Counted from the first letter of the stretch, positions 16,880 through 25,951 are shown. The stretch: DNA of 60,929 bases from Paraburkholderia sp. Tr-20389 (GCF_017104565.1 NZ_JAAGPD010000061.1:1-60929), one strand, 5' to 3'. Translations and numbers: made by a program. Notes: generated from the sequence alone by a model not told the origin.

Positions 16880-17710
16880 CTAGCGGTCGGCGCCCGTCAA
16901 AAACATCACATCGCGCGGTAGCGGCACGAGATGCTGGCCGCCGTCGACGACCAGTGTCGTGCCCGTCACGCCCCGCGCATCCGCGAGATACAGCGCCGCC
17001 GCGACGAGATCCTCGACGCGCGACGCACGGCCGAGCGGCGTCACCTTGTGCGCGTCCGCGAAGCTGGCCGGCGTCTGATCGCCGGATTGCAGCGTGAGGC
17101 CGGGCGCAAGACCGACGACCCGCACCTTCGGCGCCAGCGCCTGCGCGAGCGCGACGGTCGCCGTGCCGAGCGCGGCCTTCGACAGCGTGTACGACAGGTA
17201 ATCCGGATTCATGTTGTACAGCTTCTGGTCGAGCACGTTGATCACGCACGTGCGCAGCGATTCGTCGTGCCGCGCGTGGTCCGGCGTGACTTCGTGCAAC
17301 ATCCGCGCGAGCACCAGCGGCGCGCCGAGGTTGATCGACGTCAGGTGCAGCAGCTTCGCGTAGCCGACGTCGAGCGCGGTGTCCTCGTCGAACAGCGACG
17401 CGTTGTTCACGATGCAGGAAGGACGCCCGAGCGCCGCCGTGCAATCGGGCACAAGCCGCTCGACTTCCGCCTCGACGGACAGATCCGCCTTCAGCGCGAC
17501 CGCCCGCCGTCCCAGCGCGGCGATTTCCGCGACTACGCCGTCGGCCTGTTCCTTCGACGAACCGTAATGCACCGCCACGTCCCAGCCCGCCGCAGCGAAC
17601 CCGACGGCCAGCCCCCTGCCGATCCGGTGCGCGGCGCCCGTGACGAGCACGGTGCGGACGGGCCGGTCAGGCTGGGCGCGGGCGGCGGAAGTATCGTTCG
17701 AGACGGTCAT
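16880..17710 (-). CDS. Pteridine / dihydromonapterin reductase-like SDR
   Basis: A 276-residue short-chain dehydrogenase. The nucleotide loop is TGAAHRIG (24-31), where Arg replaces the usual Gly, as in the pteridine reductase group (TGxxxRxG). The catalytic residues fit that group rather than ordinary SDRs: Asp161, Tyr174 and Lys178, with the 13- and 4-residue spacings of PTR1, and no Ser at the standard position. It should therefore reduce a dihydropterin such as dihydromonapterin or dihydrobiopterin with NADPH. The next gene is folB, which supports a pterin role. Only 13 nt separate its start from the divergent MidA-type gene. Confidence 0.85.
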   Translation of the reverse strand: MTVSNDTSAARAQPDRPVRTVLVTGAAHRIGRGLAVGFAAAGWDVAVHYGSSKEQADGVVAEIAALGRRAVALKADLSVEAEVERLVPDCTAALGRPSCIVNNASLFDEDTALDVGYAKLLHLTSINLGAPLVLARMLHEVTPDHARHDESLRTCVINVLDQKLYNMNPDYLSYTLSKAALGTATVALAQALAPKVRVVGLAPGLTLQSGDQTPASFADAHKVTPLGRASRVEDLVAAALYLADARGVTGTTLVVDGGQHLVPLPRDVMFLTGADR

Positions 17711-17723
17711 TTACAATGCGGGG

Positions 17724-18917
17724 ATGAATCCGAAAGCTCACCAACCCGATAGTTTACCTGCTCCCGGCCCGACCGCGCTCGCGCAGTCGGAAGCGCTGGT
17801 TTCGCGGATTCGCGAGGAGATCGATGCAATCGGCGGATGGATGCCGTTCGATCGCTACATGGAGCGTGCGTTGTACGCGCCGGGACTGGGCTACTACAGC
17901 GGCGGCGCCGTCAAGTTCGGACGTCGCGCCGAGGACGGCAGCGACTTCGTGACGGCGCCCGAACTGTCGCCGCTGTTCGCCGAAACGCTCGCGCGTCCCA
18001 TCGCGCAGGCACTCGAAGCAAGCGGCACGCGTCACGTGATGGAATTCGGCGCGGGCACGGGCAAACTGGCGTCCGGCTTGCTCAATGCGCTGCTCGAACT
18101 CGGCGCGCCGTTCGACACCTACTCGATCGTCGATCTGTCCGGCGAATTGCGCGAGCGTCAGAGCGACACCATCGAGGCGCTCGCTCCGGCGCTTGCCGCC
18201 CGCGTGCGCTGGCTCGACGCGTTGCCGGAGCAGTTCGAAGGCGTCGTGGTCGGCAACGAAGTGCTCGATGCGATGCCCGTGCGGCTGTTCGCGCGCAACG
18301 GCGGAACGTGGCACGAGCGCGGCGTCGCGGTGGCAGACGGCGTGCTGCGGTTCGAGGACCGCCCTTTGCAGTCCACACACGATGCCGCTTTCCTGCGCGA
18401 TCTGGACATCGAAGGCGACGAGGACTACGTGACGGAAACGCACGAAGCCGCGCTCGCCTTCACGCGCACCGTCTGCACGATGCTGACCAGCGGCGCGGTG
18501 TTCCTCATCGACTACGGATTTCCGCGTCACGAGTACTATCACGCGCAACGTGCGCAAGGCACGCTGATGTGCCATTACCGGCACCGCGCGCACGGCGATC
18601 CGTTTCTCTATCCGGGCTTGCAGGACATCACCGCGCACGTCGAATTCACGGGCATCGCCGAAGCGGGCGTCGATGCGGGCGCCGACCTGCTCGGCTATAC
18701 GTCGCAGGCGCGCTTTCTGATGAACGCGGGCATCACGGAAGCACTGAGCGCCATCGACCCGTCCGACATTCCCAACTTCCTGCCCGCCGCCAACGCGGTC
18801 CAGAAGCTGCTGTCGGAGGCAGAGATGGGCGAGCTGTTCAAGGTGATCGCGTTTTCGCGCGGCATCGACGGCACGCTCGACGCATTCGCGCGCGGCGACC
18901 GCTCGCATACGCTCTGA
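17724..18917 (+). CDS. MidA/NDUFAF7-family SAM-dependent methyltransferase
   Basis: A 397-residue protein of the DUF185 family. It shows the family's N-terminal signature (GWMPFDRYMERALYAPGLGYYS), methyltransferase motif I (VMEFGAGTGKLA) and the VVGNEVLDAMPV segment. Mitochondrial NDUFAF7 methylates an arginine of a complex I subunit; bacterial members are presumed to modify NuoD or another protein. ATG at 17724 has GGGG directly upstream. Its start is 13 nt from the divergent SDR start, so the promoters must overlap the coding regions. A small DUF2905 protein follows 23 nt later. Confidence 0.88.
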   Translation: MNPKAHQPDSLPAPGPTALAQSEALVSRIREEIDAIGGWMPFDRYMERALYAPGLGYYSGGAVKFGRRAEDGSDFVTAPELSPLFAETLARPIAQALEASGTRHVMEFGAGTGKLASGLLNALLELGAPFDTYSIVDLSGELRERQSDTIEALAPALAARVRWLDALPEQFEGVVVGNEVLDAMPVRLFARNGGTWHERGVAVADGVLRFEDRPLQSTHDAAFLRDLDIEGDEDYVTETHEAALAFTRTVCTMLTSGAVFLIDYGFPRHEYYHAQRAQGTLMCHYRHRAHGDPFLYPGLQDITAHVEFTGIAEAGVDAGADLLGYTSQARFLMNAGITEALSAIDPSDIPNFLPAANAVQKLLSEAEMGELFKVIAFSRGIDGTLDAFARGDRSHTL

Positions 18918-18940
18918 CGCGCTGAACCGAGGCTCACACG

Positions 18941-19135
18941 ATGATCCGCTGGCTGCTGACTACTTTCATCGCGGTGGCCGTGCTGTCGTCGTGCTGGCCG
19001 TGGCTGCGCAAGCTGGGCATCGGCAGGTTGCCGGGCGATGTCACATTGCGGCTGTTCGGGAAGGAATATCCGTTTCCCTTCATGTCGACGCTGGTGCTGT
19101 CGATGCTGCTGTCGCTGATCGCCCGGCTGCTTTAA
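18941..19135 (+). CDS. DUF2905 small membrane protein
   Basis: A 64-residue protein with two hydrophobic helices (about 3-20 and 48-64) around the conserved core GIGRLPGDV and an FPFMSTLVLSMLLSL tail, matching DUF2905. The function is unknown; family members are small inner-membrane proteins. It follows the MidA-type gene by 23 nt and likely shares its transcript. Its stop codon abuts the stop of the convergent cca gene without any spacer. Confidence 0.88.
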   Translation: MIRWLLTTFIAVAVLSSCWPWLRKLGIGRLPGDVTLRLFGKEYPFPFMSTLVLSMLLSLIARLL

Positions 19136-20389
19136 CTACGCTTCCTCGGAAGGCGCTTCGTTCAGCGCCTTCGCCACCGCCCGCACGCGCTCGCGGTGCA
19201 CGGCGTCCTTGATCTTCGCCGGATTGTTTTCGTACGACTTCGCGACCGCGCCGGCATCGACCGCACGCGCCGCGACGAGCGCCTGACGCAGGCGCTCGGC
19301 CTGCGGATACGCCTTCGCCTCGAAGCCCAGCCGCCCGCGCGCGTCGGCCTCGCAGGCCTGCAACGCCTCGGCGAAACGCGCCGGCTTGCGCAGCGCGTCG
19401 CTGCGCTCGAACAGCCGCACAAGACCCGCCGCTTTCGTCTCCATCACGCGATGAATATTGCCGTGCTCGCGCGCCACCAGCAGCGCGAGATCGCGGGATT
19501 CGTTCGGCACGCGCAGACGCTCGCACAACGGCTTGAGCAGATCCACGCTGCGCCCTTCGTGGCCGATATGACGCGGCAACACATCTCCGGGCGTGGTCGC
19601 CTTGCCGAGATCGTGCGTGAGCGCCGCGAAGCGAACGGCCAGCGCATAGTTCTGCGCGGCCGCGTGATCGACCACCATCATCACGTGCACGCCCGTATCC
19701 ACTTCCGGGTGATAGTCGGCGCGTTGCGGCACGCCGTACAGCGCATCGATCTCGGGCAGAATGCGCGCAAGCGCGCCGCAGTCGCGCAGCACTTCGAACA
19801 TCCGCGACGGCTTCTTCTCCATCAAGCCGCGCGACAGCTCCTGCCACACGCGCTCGGGCACGAGTGCATCCACTTCGCCCGCATCGACCATCTTGCGCAT
19901 TAGCGCCAGCGTGTCGGGCGCGACGCTGAAATCCGTGAAGCGCGCCGAGAAGCGCGCGACGCGAAGGATGCGCACCGGGTCTTCGAGAAACGCGTCGCTG
20001 ACATGCCGGAACACGCGGTGCTTCAGATCTTCCTGACCGTTGAACGGATCGATCACCGGGCCGATCAGATTGCCGTCCGGCGTGACTTCGCGAGCCATGG
20101 CGTTGATGGTGAGATCGCGCCGAGCGAGGTCTTCTTCCAGCGTCACATCGGGTGCGTAGAAAAACTGGAAGCCGTGATAACCCGCCGACGTCTTGCGCTC
20201 GGTGCGCGCGAGCGCGTATTCCTCATGCGTGTCGGGATGCAGGAAAACCGGGAAGTCCTTGCCGACGGGACGAAAGCCCTGCGCGATCATCTGCTCGGGC
20301 GTCGCGCCGACCACGACATAATCGCGATCCTGCACGGCCATGCCGAGCAGTTCGTCGCGGATCGCACCGCCTACTGCGTAGATATTCAT
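19136..20389 (-). CDS. cca: Multifunctional CCA-adding protein
   Basis: A 417-residue tRNA nucleotidyltransferase. It starts MNIYAVGGAIRDELLG, the class II nucleotidyltransferase core, followed by RDYVVVG and RRDLTINAMA. A C-terminal HD domain (THDLGKATTP) marks the long gammaproteobacterial/betaproteobacterial form, which also has phosphatase and phosphodiesterase activities. It adds or repairs the 3' CCA of tRNAs. ATG at 20389 overlaps the stop of the upstream GST gene as ATGA, so the two are translationally coupled. Confidence 0.95.
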   Translation of the reverse strand: MNIYAVGGAIRDELLGMAVQDRDYVVVGATPEQMIAQGFRPVGKDFPVFLHPDTHEEYALARTERKTSAGYHGFQFFYAPDVTLEEDLARRDLTINAMAREVTPDGNLIGPVIDPFNGQEDLKHRVFRHVSDAFLEDPVRILRVARFSARFTDFSVAPDTLALMRKMVDAGEVDALVPERVWQELSRGLMEKKPSRMFEVLRDCGALARILPEIDALYGVPQRADYHPEVDTGVHVMMVVDHAAAQNYALAVRFAALTHDLGKATTPGDVLPRHIGHEGRSVDLLKPLCERLRVPNESRDLALLVAREHGNIHRVMETKAAGLVRLFERSDALRKPARFAEALQACEADARGRLGFEAKAYPQAERLRQALVAARAVDAGAVAKSYENNPAKIKDAVHRERVRAVAKALNEAPSEEA

Positions 20390-21033
20390 GCGCAAACGTC
20401 GTACTTGGCGATGTCATGGCCTTCGCGCAAGGCATCGCTGATCCATGCGGCAACGGCCGGCTGTTCGGTCACGCGACGCGCGTAAGCGGCCGCCGCTTCC
20501 GACAGCTTCGGCTGCCACGTATTGAAGCGCATCACGACGGGCGCGTACATCGCATCGGCAATCGTGAAGTCGCCGAACAGGAACGGACCGCCGTAGGTGT
20601 CGAGGCACTCGCTCCAGATCGCGTCGATGCGCGCGATGTCGGCGAGTGCGCCGGGCGTCGCGCCCTTCCCCGGGAACGACGCGCGAATGTTCATCCACAT
20701 GTTCGAGCGCAGATCGCCGAAACCCGAATGCATTTCGGCGCTGACGCTCCGTGCACGGCCACGCGCGACGGGGTCGCGCGGCCACAACGCGTGCTGCGGA
20801 TAGCGTTCGGCCAGCGTCTCGCAGATCGCGAGGGAATCCCACACGGTGACGCCGTCGTCCGTCGACAGCGACGGCACCTTGCCCGAAGGCGAATGCGCGA
20901 GGATCGACGCTTTGCTCTCTGCTTCGAACAGCGGAATCATGACTTCTTCGAACGCAATGCCGAAGTGCTTGAGCACGAGCCACGGCCGCATCGACCACGA
21001 CGAATAGTTCTTGTCACCGATAACGAGTTTCAT
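20386..21033 (-). CDS. Glutathione S-transferase family protein
   Basis: A 215-residue protein. The N-terminal thioredoxin-like domain begins MKLVIGDKNYSSWSMRPWL, whose Ser cluster is the likely glutathione-activating site, and includes GKVPSL with the conserved cis-Pro. The C-terminal part is all-helical (LFGDFTIADAMYAPVV). Members with the NYSSWS wording are common in proteobacteria and of unknown substrate. It is coupled by a 4-nt overlap to cca and lies 32 nt after the NDUFA9-like gene, giving a three-gene minus-strand unit. Confidence 0.88.
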   Translation of the reverse strand: MKLVIGDKNYSSWSMRPWLVLKHFGIAFEEVMIPLFEAESKASILAHSPSGKVPSLSTDDGVTVWDSLAICETLAERYPQHALWPRDPVARGRARSVSAEMHSGFGDLRSNMWMNIRASFPGKGATPGALADIARIDAIWSECLDTYGGPFLFGDFTIADAMYAPVVMRFNTWQPKLSEAAAAYARRVTEQPAVAAWISDALREGHDIAKYDVCA

Positions 21034-21065
21034 GCTTCGCGATAGAGTGGGTTGAACGGAACAGT

Positions 21066-22022
21066 TTAACGGCCCGCGCTCGCGCGGAATGCGTTGAAGC
21101 GCGAACGGAACGACGAGCCCGTCAGATACACGGGCGCGATGGTTTCGATGCTGGCGGGCTCGATATCGAGTTCGGGCGCGAGCGGCGCGCTCAGCACGGC
21201 ATCGATTTTCATCGAGTCGAGATTGTCGCGCGACAGCACCGGTTCGCCGGGCGCGAGTTCGAACGACAGCGCCTGGAGACGCGCGAGCGAGTCGGGCAAG
21301 CGCATGATGCGCGCATGCTTGCCGATCACCTCGCCGCAATATTCGACGAGCGATTCGAGCGTATAGACGGAAGGACCGCCCAGTTCGTACGTGCGCCCCG
21401 TCGATGCGTCGAGATCCAGCACGTTCACGATCGCCTTCGCGACATCGCCGACAAAGATCGGCTGAAAGCGCGCGTCGGCTTTCGCGAGCGGAATGACGGG
21501 AAACATGCGCTGCAGAAACGCGAACTTGTTGAGGAACTGGTCCTCGGGACCGAACACGACGGAAGGTCGAAAGATCGTCGACGCCAGCATCGACGATGCG
21601 TGAACCGCCCGCTCGCCGTCGCCCTTCGAACGCAGATACATGCTCGGCCCGCGCGGATCGGCGCCGATCGCGCTGACGTGGATCAGCCGGTGCACGCCCT
21701 TGCCTTCGCAGGCGGAGACGATTTTCGTCGGCAATTCGACGTGCGCTTTCGCGAATTCTGGTCCATACGGATCGCCGCGACGCCCGTGCAGCACGCCGAC
21801 CAGATTGACGACGGCATCCGCGCCCTCGACGAAACGCGCGAGCTGGATAGGATCGAACACATCGGTTTCGACGACGTCGATGGGAAGCAGCGTGAGGTGC
21901 CGCGCGTTATAGCGGCGGCGGGTGGCGATGCGCACCGTCTTGCCGATTTCGACGAGCGCATTGACGAGATGACTGCCGATAAAACCGGAACCGCCGATGA
22001 CCGCGATGGTTTGATGTCGCAT
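21066..22022 (-). CDS. NDUFA9-like NAD(P)-binding protein (atypical SDR)
   Basis: A 318-residue protein with an N-terminal Rossmann loop (VIGGSGFIGSHLV). Its overall sequence (ARFVEGADAVVNLVGVLHG, RPSVVFGPEDQFLNKFA) matches the complex I NDUFA9 / YfcH-like atypical SDR group. Bacterial members are thought to act in quinone or respiratory complex biogenesis, or as sugar epimerase relatives; the exact role is unknown. It lacks an obvious YxxxK at the usual place, though MYLRSKGDGE may stand in. GGGAG precedes ATG 22022. It heads the operon with GST and cca. Confidence 0.83.
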   Translation of the reverse strand: MRHQTIAVIGGSGFIGSHLVNALVEIGKTVRIATRRRYNARHLTLLPIDVVETDVFDPIQLARFVEGADAVVNLVGVLHGRRGDPYGPEFAKAHVELPTKIVSACEGKGVHRLIHVSAIGADPRGPSMYLRSKGDGERAVHASSMLASTIFRPSVVFGPEDQFLNKFAFLQRMFPVIPLAKADARFQPIFVGDVAKAIVNVLDLDASTGRTYELGGPSVYTLESLVEYCGEVIGKHARIMRLPDSLARLQALSFELAPGEPVLSRDNLDSMKIDAVLSAPLAPELDIEPASIETIAPVYLTGSSFRSRFNAFRASAGR

Positions 22023-22114
22023 TTTTCGACTCCCTGATGGAAGCCGCGGCAACGGCTGAGGTTCGAATGCCGCCGCTTGCGTGAGGTGTCACGCGGCGGC
22101 GGCATGGCGCATCG

Positions 22115-24088
22115 TTACTGCAACGGCTGGATATAACCCAGACGCGCCTTCAGCGATTGCGGACGGCCTTCGAACAACGCCGCATAGTAGACCGTGTTGG
22201 ACAGCACGTTCTTCACGTAGTCGCGCGTTTCCTGGAACGGAATCGCTTCCGCGAAAATCGCGCCTTCGACACCGCGCGGCAACGACGCGCGCCAGTTGCG
22301 CGGACGGCCCGGACCTGCGTTGTAACCCGCCGTGGCGAGCACGGCGGACCCGTCGAACTCATTGTAGATCATCGACAGATAGTTCGTGCCGAGCAGGATA
22401 TTGGTGTTGATGTCGTTCATCTGCGCGCGCGAGATCGTGCCGAGACCGATCTTCTTCGCGACCAGTTGCGCCGTGCCCGGCATCAGCTGCATCAGGCCGC
22501 TCGCGCCGACTTCGGAGCGCGCATTCATGATGAAGCGGGACTCCTGACGGATCAGACCATAGGCCCATTCGACATCGAGCCCGTTCGACTGCGCGTCGCG
22601 CTCGACGATATCGCGGAACGGCGACAGGAAGCGCAGCGAGAAGTCGTGCTCGGTCTTCGTGCGATCGGCCGTGTTCACCGCGCGGTCATACAGTTCGATA
22701 CGGCGCGCGTATTCGGCGACGGCGATCAGCTGACGGTCGGTCATGTTGCGCAGCGGCCAGTTCCATTCGCGGTTGCCTTCCAGCCGCAGATTCAGCTGAT
22801 AGAACTTCTGTGCAAGCGCGAAGCCTGGCGTATTGCCCGCCTGTTGGACTTCGGCGTCCGTTACCGTGGTCTTCGGCGGCACGACCGTCTTCTGGCCGAG
22901 TTCTTCGCCGGCCAGCTGGCCGTAGAAGTTGTACTGCTGTGCGATCGACTCGAATTCCTGATTGGCCGTCGTGACGTCGCCCGCGGCCTTGATCGCGCGC
23001 GCGTGCCAGTAGGTCCACGCAGGCTGGCTGCGCAGCGACGGCGGCATCTGCTCGGTCGACCAGCGCACCATCGTCCAGTCGCCGGCGAGCAGCGCGACGC
23101 GCGTGCGCCATTCGTAAGCGGGCGTGGACAGCGGCGCATTCGCCGACAGGCGATACCAGTCGACGGCGCCCGGCATCTGCTTCGCAGCGGCCTGATAGGC
23201 AATCGTGCCCCAGCCGATCGCGCGTTCGGGCGACGTCAGCGAAGGCGCGACCGAGCCGAAGGTGGCGGCTGCCATGGCGGGATCGTTGCGGGCCATGCGC
23301 GTGATCGCGAGCAGCGCGAGCTGATGCGATTGCGGATCGGCACCGACGCCGCGCGCGAGCAGCAGCGGCGGCGTGTTCGCGGCCTGGTCGAACAGCGTCG
23401 GATCGGGACGGTTGTTGCCGAGCGCGTCGACGAGCTTCGTGCCCGTGCTGGTCTGATTCTGTTCATACGCGAGACGGATCTGCTGCCACACGTCGTCGGT
23501 GGTGAACTGCTGGTTGATCGCCAGCGAGGTGATCAGGTCGACGCAGCCGTCGCCGTAATAACGCGGCTCGACGAGCAGCGCGCGCGCTGCCTCGGTGACG
23601 TTCTCGCCCTTGGCCGCGCGAGATTCGAGCGCGTAGCACTTCACCTGGGTGTCGTCGTTCAGCACGAAGCGCGCGTATTGCTGGTCGAAGTTGCGCCAGT
23701 CGTGCCGCGCGCCGAGCACGACGAGGTAGTCGTTGCGCATGCGGTCGGCGATGGCCTGGCCGTCGTAGCGTTGCAGGAACGACAGCACGGGTGCGTCGGC
23801 TGCGTCGATGCGCGGGTGGCCCGAACCGTCGAACAGCTGCGGCTTCAACTGGAAATATTCCAGATACGCGGGCGCCGGGTAATCCGGGATCATGGCCGCG
23901 AGTTGCGCGGCGCGGCCTGCGTCGTTGTTGCGCGCTGCCTCGCGCAACTGCACGAAAATCTGGTCGTCGTTGGTGAGTTGGGAAAGCTGGATCGGCTTGA
24001 CGGCGGAGGCCGTGCTGCACGCGACGAGTGCCGCCGCGGCGAGCGCCAGACTGGCCGCGCGATATACTCGGAAGAGGCGTTTGGACAT
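22115..24088 (-). CDS. Soluble lytic murein transglycosylase (Slt-type), probable lipoprotein
   Basis: A 657-residue periplasmic enzyme that cleaves peptidoglycan to 1,6-anhydromuropeptides. The N-terminus is a signal sequence ending in LVAC, a plausible lipobox. A long alpha-superhelical region follows. The C-terminal SLT domain has the catalytic Glu in GLIRQESRF, the GASGLMQLMPGTA motif and NAGPGR. Its length and layout match Slt70. It stands divergent from the 5-formyl-THF cyclo-ligase gene with only 31 nt between starts. Confidence 0.93.
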   Translation of the reverse strand: MSKRLFRVYRAASLALAAAALVACSTASAVKPIQLSQLTNDDQIFVQLREAARNNDAGRAAQLAAMIPDYPAPAYLEYFQLKPQLFDGSGHPRIDAADAPVLSFLQRYDGQAIADRMRNDYLVVLGARHDWRNFDQQYARFVLNDDTQVKCYALESRAAKGENVTEAARALLVEPRYYGDGCVDLITSLAINQQFTTDDVWQQIRLAYEQNQTSTGTKLVDALGNNRPDPTLFDQAANTPPLLLARGVGADPQSHQLALLAITRMARNDPAMAAATFGSVAPSLTSPERAIGWGTIAYQAAAKQMPGAVDWYRLSANAPLSTPAYEWRTRVALLAGDWTMVRWSTEQMPPSLRSQPAWTYWHARAIKAAGDVTTANQEFESIAQQYNFYGQLAGEELGQKTVVPPKTTVTDAEVQQAGNTPGFALAQKFYQLNLRLEGNREWNWPLRNMTDRQLIAVAEYARRIELYDRAVNTADRTKTEHDFSLRFLSPFRDIVERDAQSNGLDVEWAYGLIRQESRFIMNARSEVGASGLMQLMPGTAQLVAKKIGLGTISRAQMNDINTNILLGTNYLSMIYNEFDGSAVLATAGYNAGPGRPRNWRASLPRGVEGAIFAEAIPFQETRDYVKNVLSNTVYYAALFEGRPQSLKARLGYIQPLQ

Positions 24089-24119
24089 CGTTATTTCTAG
24101 AGCGTTTCTGGAGCGCGAA

Positions 24120-24731
24120 TTGAACTCAAGCATAGCATGCAACCCCGCGGCGAAATCGAAAAAGGAGCTGCGCGCAACACTGCTGGAAGCGCGGCTGCAT
24201 GCGGCTCGCGAGGCAGCGAACAACGACGCGCTGAGCCGTCGAGTGCTTGATGTGTTAACGGTCCATGCGCCCGCAAGTGTAGGGTTGTATTGGCCGTTGT
24301 CGGGTGAATTCGACATCCGCGATGCGATTGCCGTCTGGCTTTCGGGCGATGGTTCGCGGCGCGCTGCCTTGCCCGTCATCACGGGGCGCGACAAGCCGCT
24401 CGAATTTCATGTGTGGACGCCGGATATGCCGATGCAGGTCGGGGCTCATCGGATTCATGAGCCGACATCCGGCGAGGTCATCGTGCCTGATTTGCTTTTT
24501 GTGCCGTGTGTCGGGTTTGATGCCGATCGGTATCGGCTTGGATACGGTGGCGGGTACTACGACCGTACGCTCGCTGCGTTTCGTAATGCCGGTGGCACGG
24601 TGCCCGTGACCGTGGGTGTTGCGTATGAAGCGTGTCGTACAGATTCTCTTGCGCGTGAGGCGCATGATATTCCGCTCGATGTTGTCATTACTGATACTCG
24701 GGCGTATCGCGCGCCGGCTGGTTCGGAGTAG
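24120..24731 (+). CDS. 5-formyltetrahydrofolate cyclo-ligase
   Basis: A 203-residue enzyme converting 5-formyl-THF to 5,10-methenyl-THF with ATP. The family signature LGYGGGYYDRTLA, the VPDLLFVPCVGFD strand and the SKKELRATLL N-terminal helix are all visible. I place the start at TTG 24120, with GGAG 6 nt upstream; no in-frame ATG gives the N-terminal helix. It is divergent from slt. It adds to the one-carbon/folate genes elsewhere in the window but is not co-transcribed with them. Confidence 0.92.
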   Translation: MNSSIACNPAAKSKKELRATLLEARLHAAREAANNDALSRRVLDVLTVHAPASVGLYWPLSGEFDIRDAIAVWLSGDGSRRAALPVITGRDKPLEFHVWTPDMPMQVGAHRIHEPTSGEVIVPDLLFVPCVGFDADRYRLGYGGGYYDRTLAAFRNAGGTVPVTVGVAYEACRTDSLAREAHDIPLDVVITDTRAYRAPAGSE

Positions 24732-25438
24732 GCGGGTTGGGTTTCTTCGCTGGCATCCGCGATTTGGTGTTGGTCGTTCATGCGTTGCCCCTGTGCGGGG
24801 CGGCACTTACTTTCTTTGCCGCCGCAAAGAAAGTAAGCAAAGAAAGCGGGCTCACACCGCCAATCCTTGTTTTTGCCTGCGGGCCCCCACCAGTTCTTAC
24901 GCTCCACGCGGCAACGTGCTTGTTCGCGCCCGTTGCCAGCGTGCTAACTCACGCATCACCCGCTTCACACTCCCGCGTCATTGATCGCGTTACCAGAAGT
25001 CGACCGCCACCCAGGTGGCAAACTGTGTGCAGGCCGTCGCGATGGAAGTGCACCACTCCGGACTGAAAACCGGGATCGGTGTCGTAGGATCGCCAACGCA
25101 TGCGATGCGACAACCTACACACAGTTTGCCACCTGGGCGGCGCGGACGATTCGCTGACGCTGGCTGCCTGCGGGTGATTGGAGTGGGTGATGCGCCGGTT
25201 CAGTGCGTTGGCAACGGGCACGAAACAACGTGTTGCTGCAAGAAGGACGGGGACGATGGGGCTCCTGGGCAATTACACGGGCTGGCGGTGTTAGCGGCTT
25301 TCTTTTGCCTACTTTTCTTTGCCGCGGCAAAGAAAAGTAGGTGCCGCCCCGCACAGGGGCAACGCATGAAGTACGAAGGCATCGCGCGGATGCCAGCGAG
25401 CGAAAAAACGGCGACGCCGCGCCGCAGGCAAGAACCCA
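24732..25438. other. Non-coding region occupied by a giant palindrome
   Basis: This 700-nt gap between the cyclo-ligase and the MarR-like gene is filled almost entirely by one imperfect inverted repeat (24748-25398). Open frames inside it are interrupted and symmetrical between the arms, so I call no gene here. Confidence 0.7.
24748..25398. repeat. 651-bp nested imperfect palindrome
   Basis: Matching arms run inward: CGCTGGCATCCGCG (24748-24761) with its complement at 25385-25398; the segment at 24779-24805 with 25342-25368; 24931-24961 with 25186-25215; and a close match of 25004-25033 with 25114-25140, leaving about 80 nt of unpaired centre. Each outer arm also has its own smaller hairpin around CTTTGCCGCCGCAAAG. 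The layout is two inverted copies of one element facing each other. I recall very similar text scattered in Burkholderia-type genomes, but copy number is not testable here. Confidence 0.8.
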
Positions 25439-25951
25439 CTACAAAGAAGCAGCCGCCCGCGCAGCGGTGTCATACATCCCAGAAGCATTCCGCATCAACT
25501 GCGCCGCCTCCCCGATCTGCTCATTGGTGAGCCCGCTCTCCTTCAACGTCGCGATCAGACAATTCTCCCTCACCTCGCGATACTTCATGCACAGGTCGCG
25601 CCCCGCCTGCGTCGCGGAAAAGAACACCTCCTTGCCGGTCTTTTCGCTTTTTACATACCCTCTAGCTACGAGCTTCTTGAGCGCGTACGTCGCAACGTGC
25701 GTGTCCTCGATGTTCAGCACGAAACAAATGTCGGCAATCTTCTTGCGCCGCTCACGATGACTCACATGGTGCAGCAGCGACACCTCGATCGCCGTCATGT
25801 CCTTGTCACCAGCCGCCGCCATGCAACGGACCATCCAGCGGTTGAATGCGTTGCTCGCCATGATCAATCCATATTCCAGTTCAGACAATTCCGCACTGAA
25901 CTCAGAAACAAGATGCTCCGATGAGACGATTTTGGTCGGATGGCGCGCCAT
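25439..25951 (-). CDS. MarR-like winged-helix transcriptional regulator
   Basis: A 170-residue DNA-binding protein. Its centre reads as a winged helix-turn-helix: TAIEVSLLHHVSHRERRKKIADICFVL, then NIEDTHVATYALKKLVARGYVKSEKTGKEVFFSATQ, whose last part is the wing. N- and C-terminal helices should dimerise. It is divergent from the pxpBCA operon with about 200 nt between starts, and an AT-rich 20-bp palindrome lies between them. It is therefore the best candidate regulator of 5-oxoproline use, though related regulators (HTH_27 type) have other targets. Confidence 0.82.
   Translation of the reverse strand: MARHPTKIVSSEHLVSEFSAELSELEYGLIMASNAFNRWMVRCMAAAGDKDMTAIEVSLLHHVSHRERRKKIADICFVLNIEDTHVATYALKKLVARGYVKSEKTGKEVFFSATQAGRDLCMKYREVRENCLIATLKESGLTNEQIGEAAQLMRNASGMYDTAARAAASL

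Noticed and set aside
22157-24100. Long open frame opposite the lytic transglycosylase
   Set aside because: No recognisable domain and strongly biased composition. The real gene with its catalytic Glu and lipobox is on the other strand.
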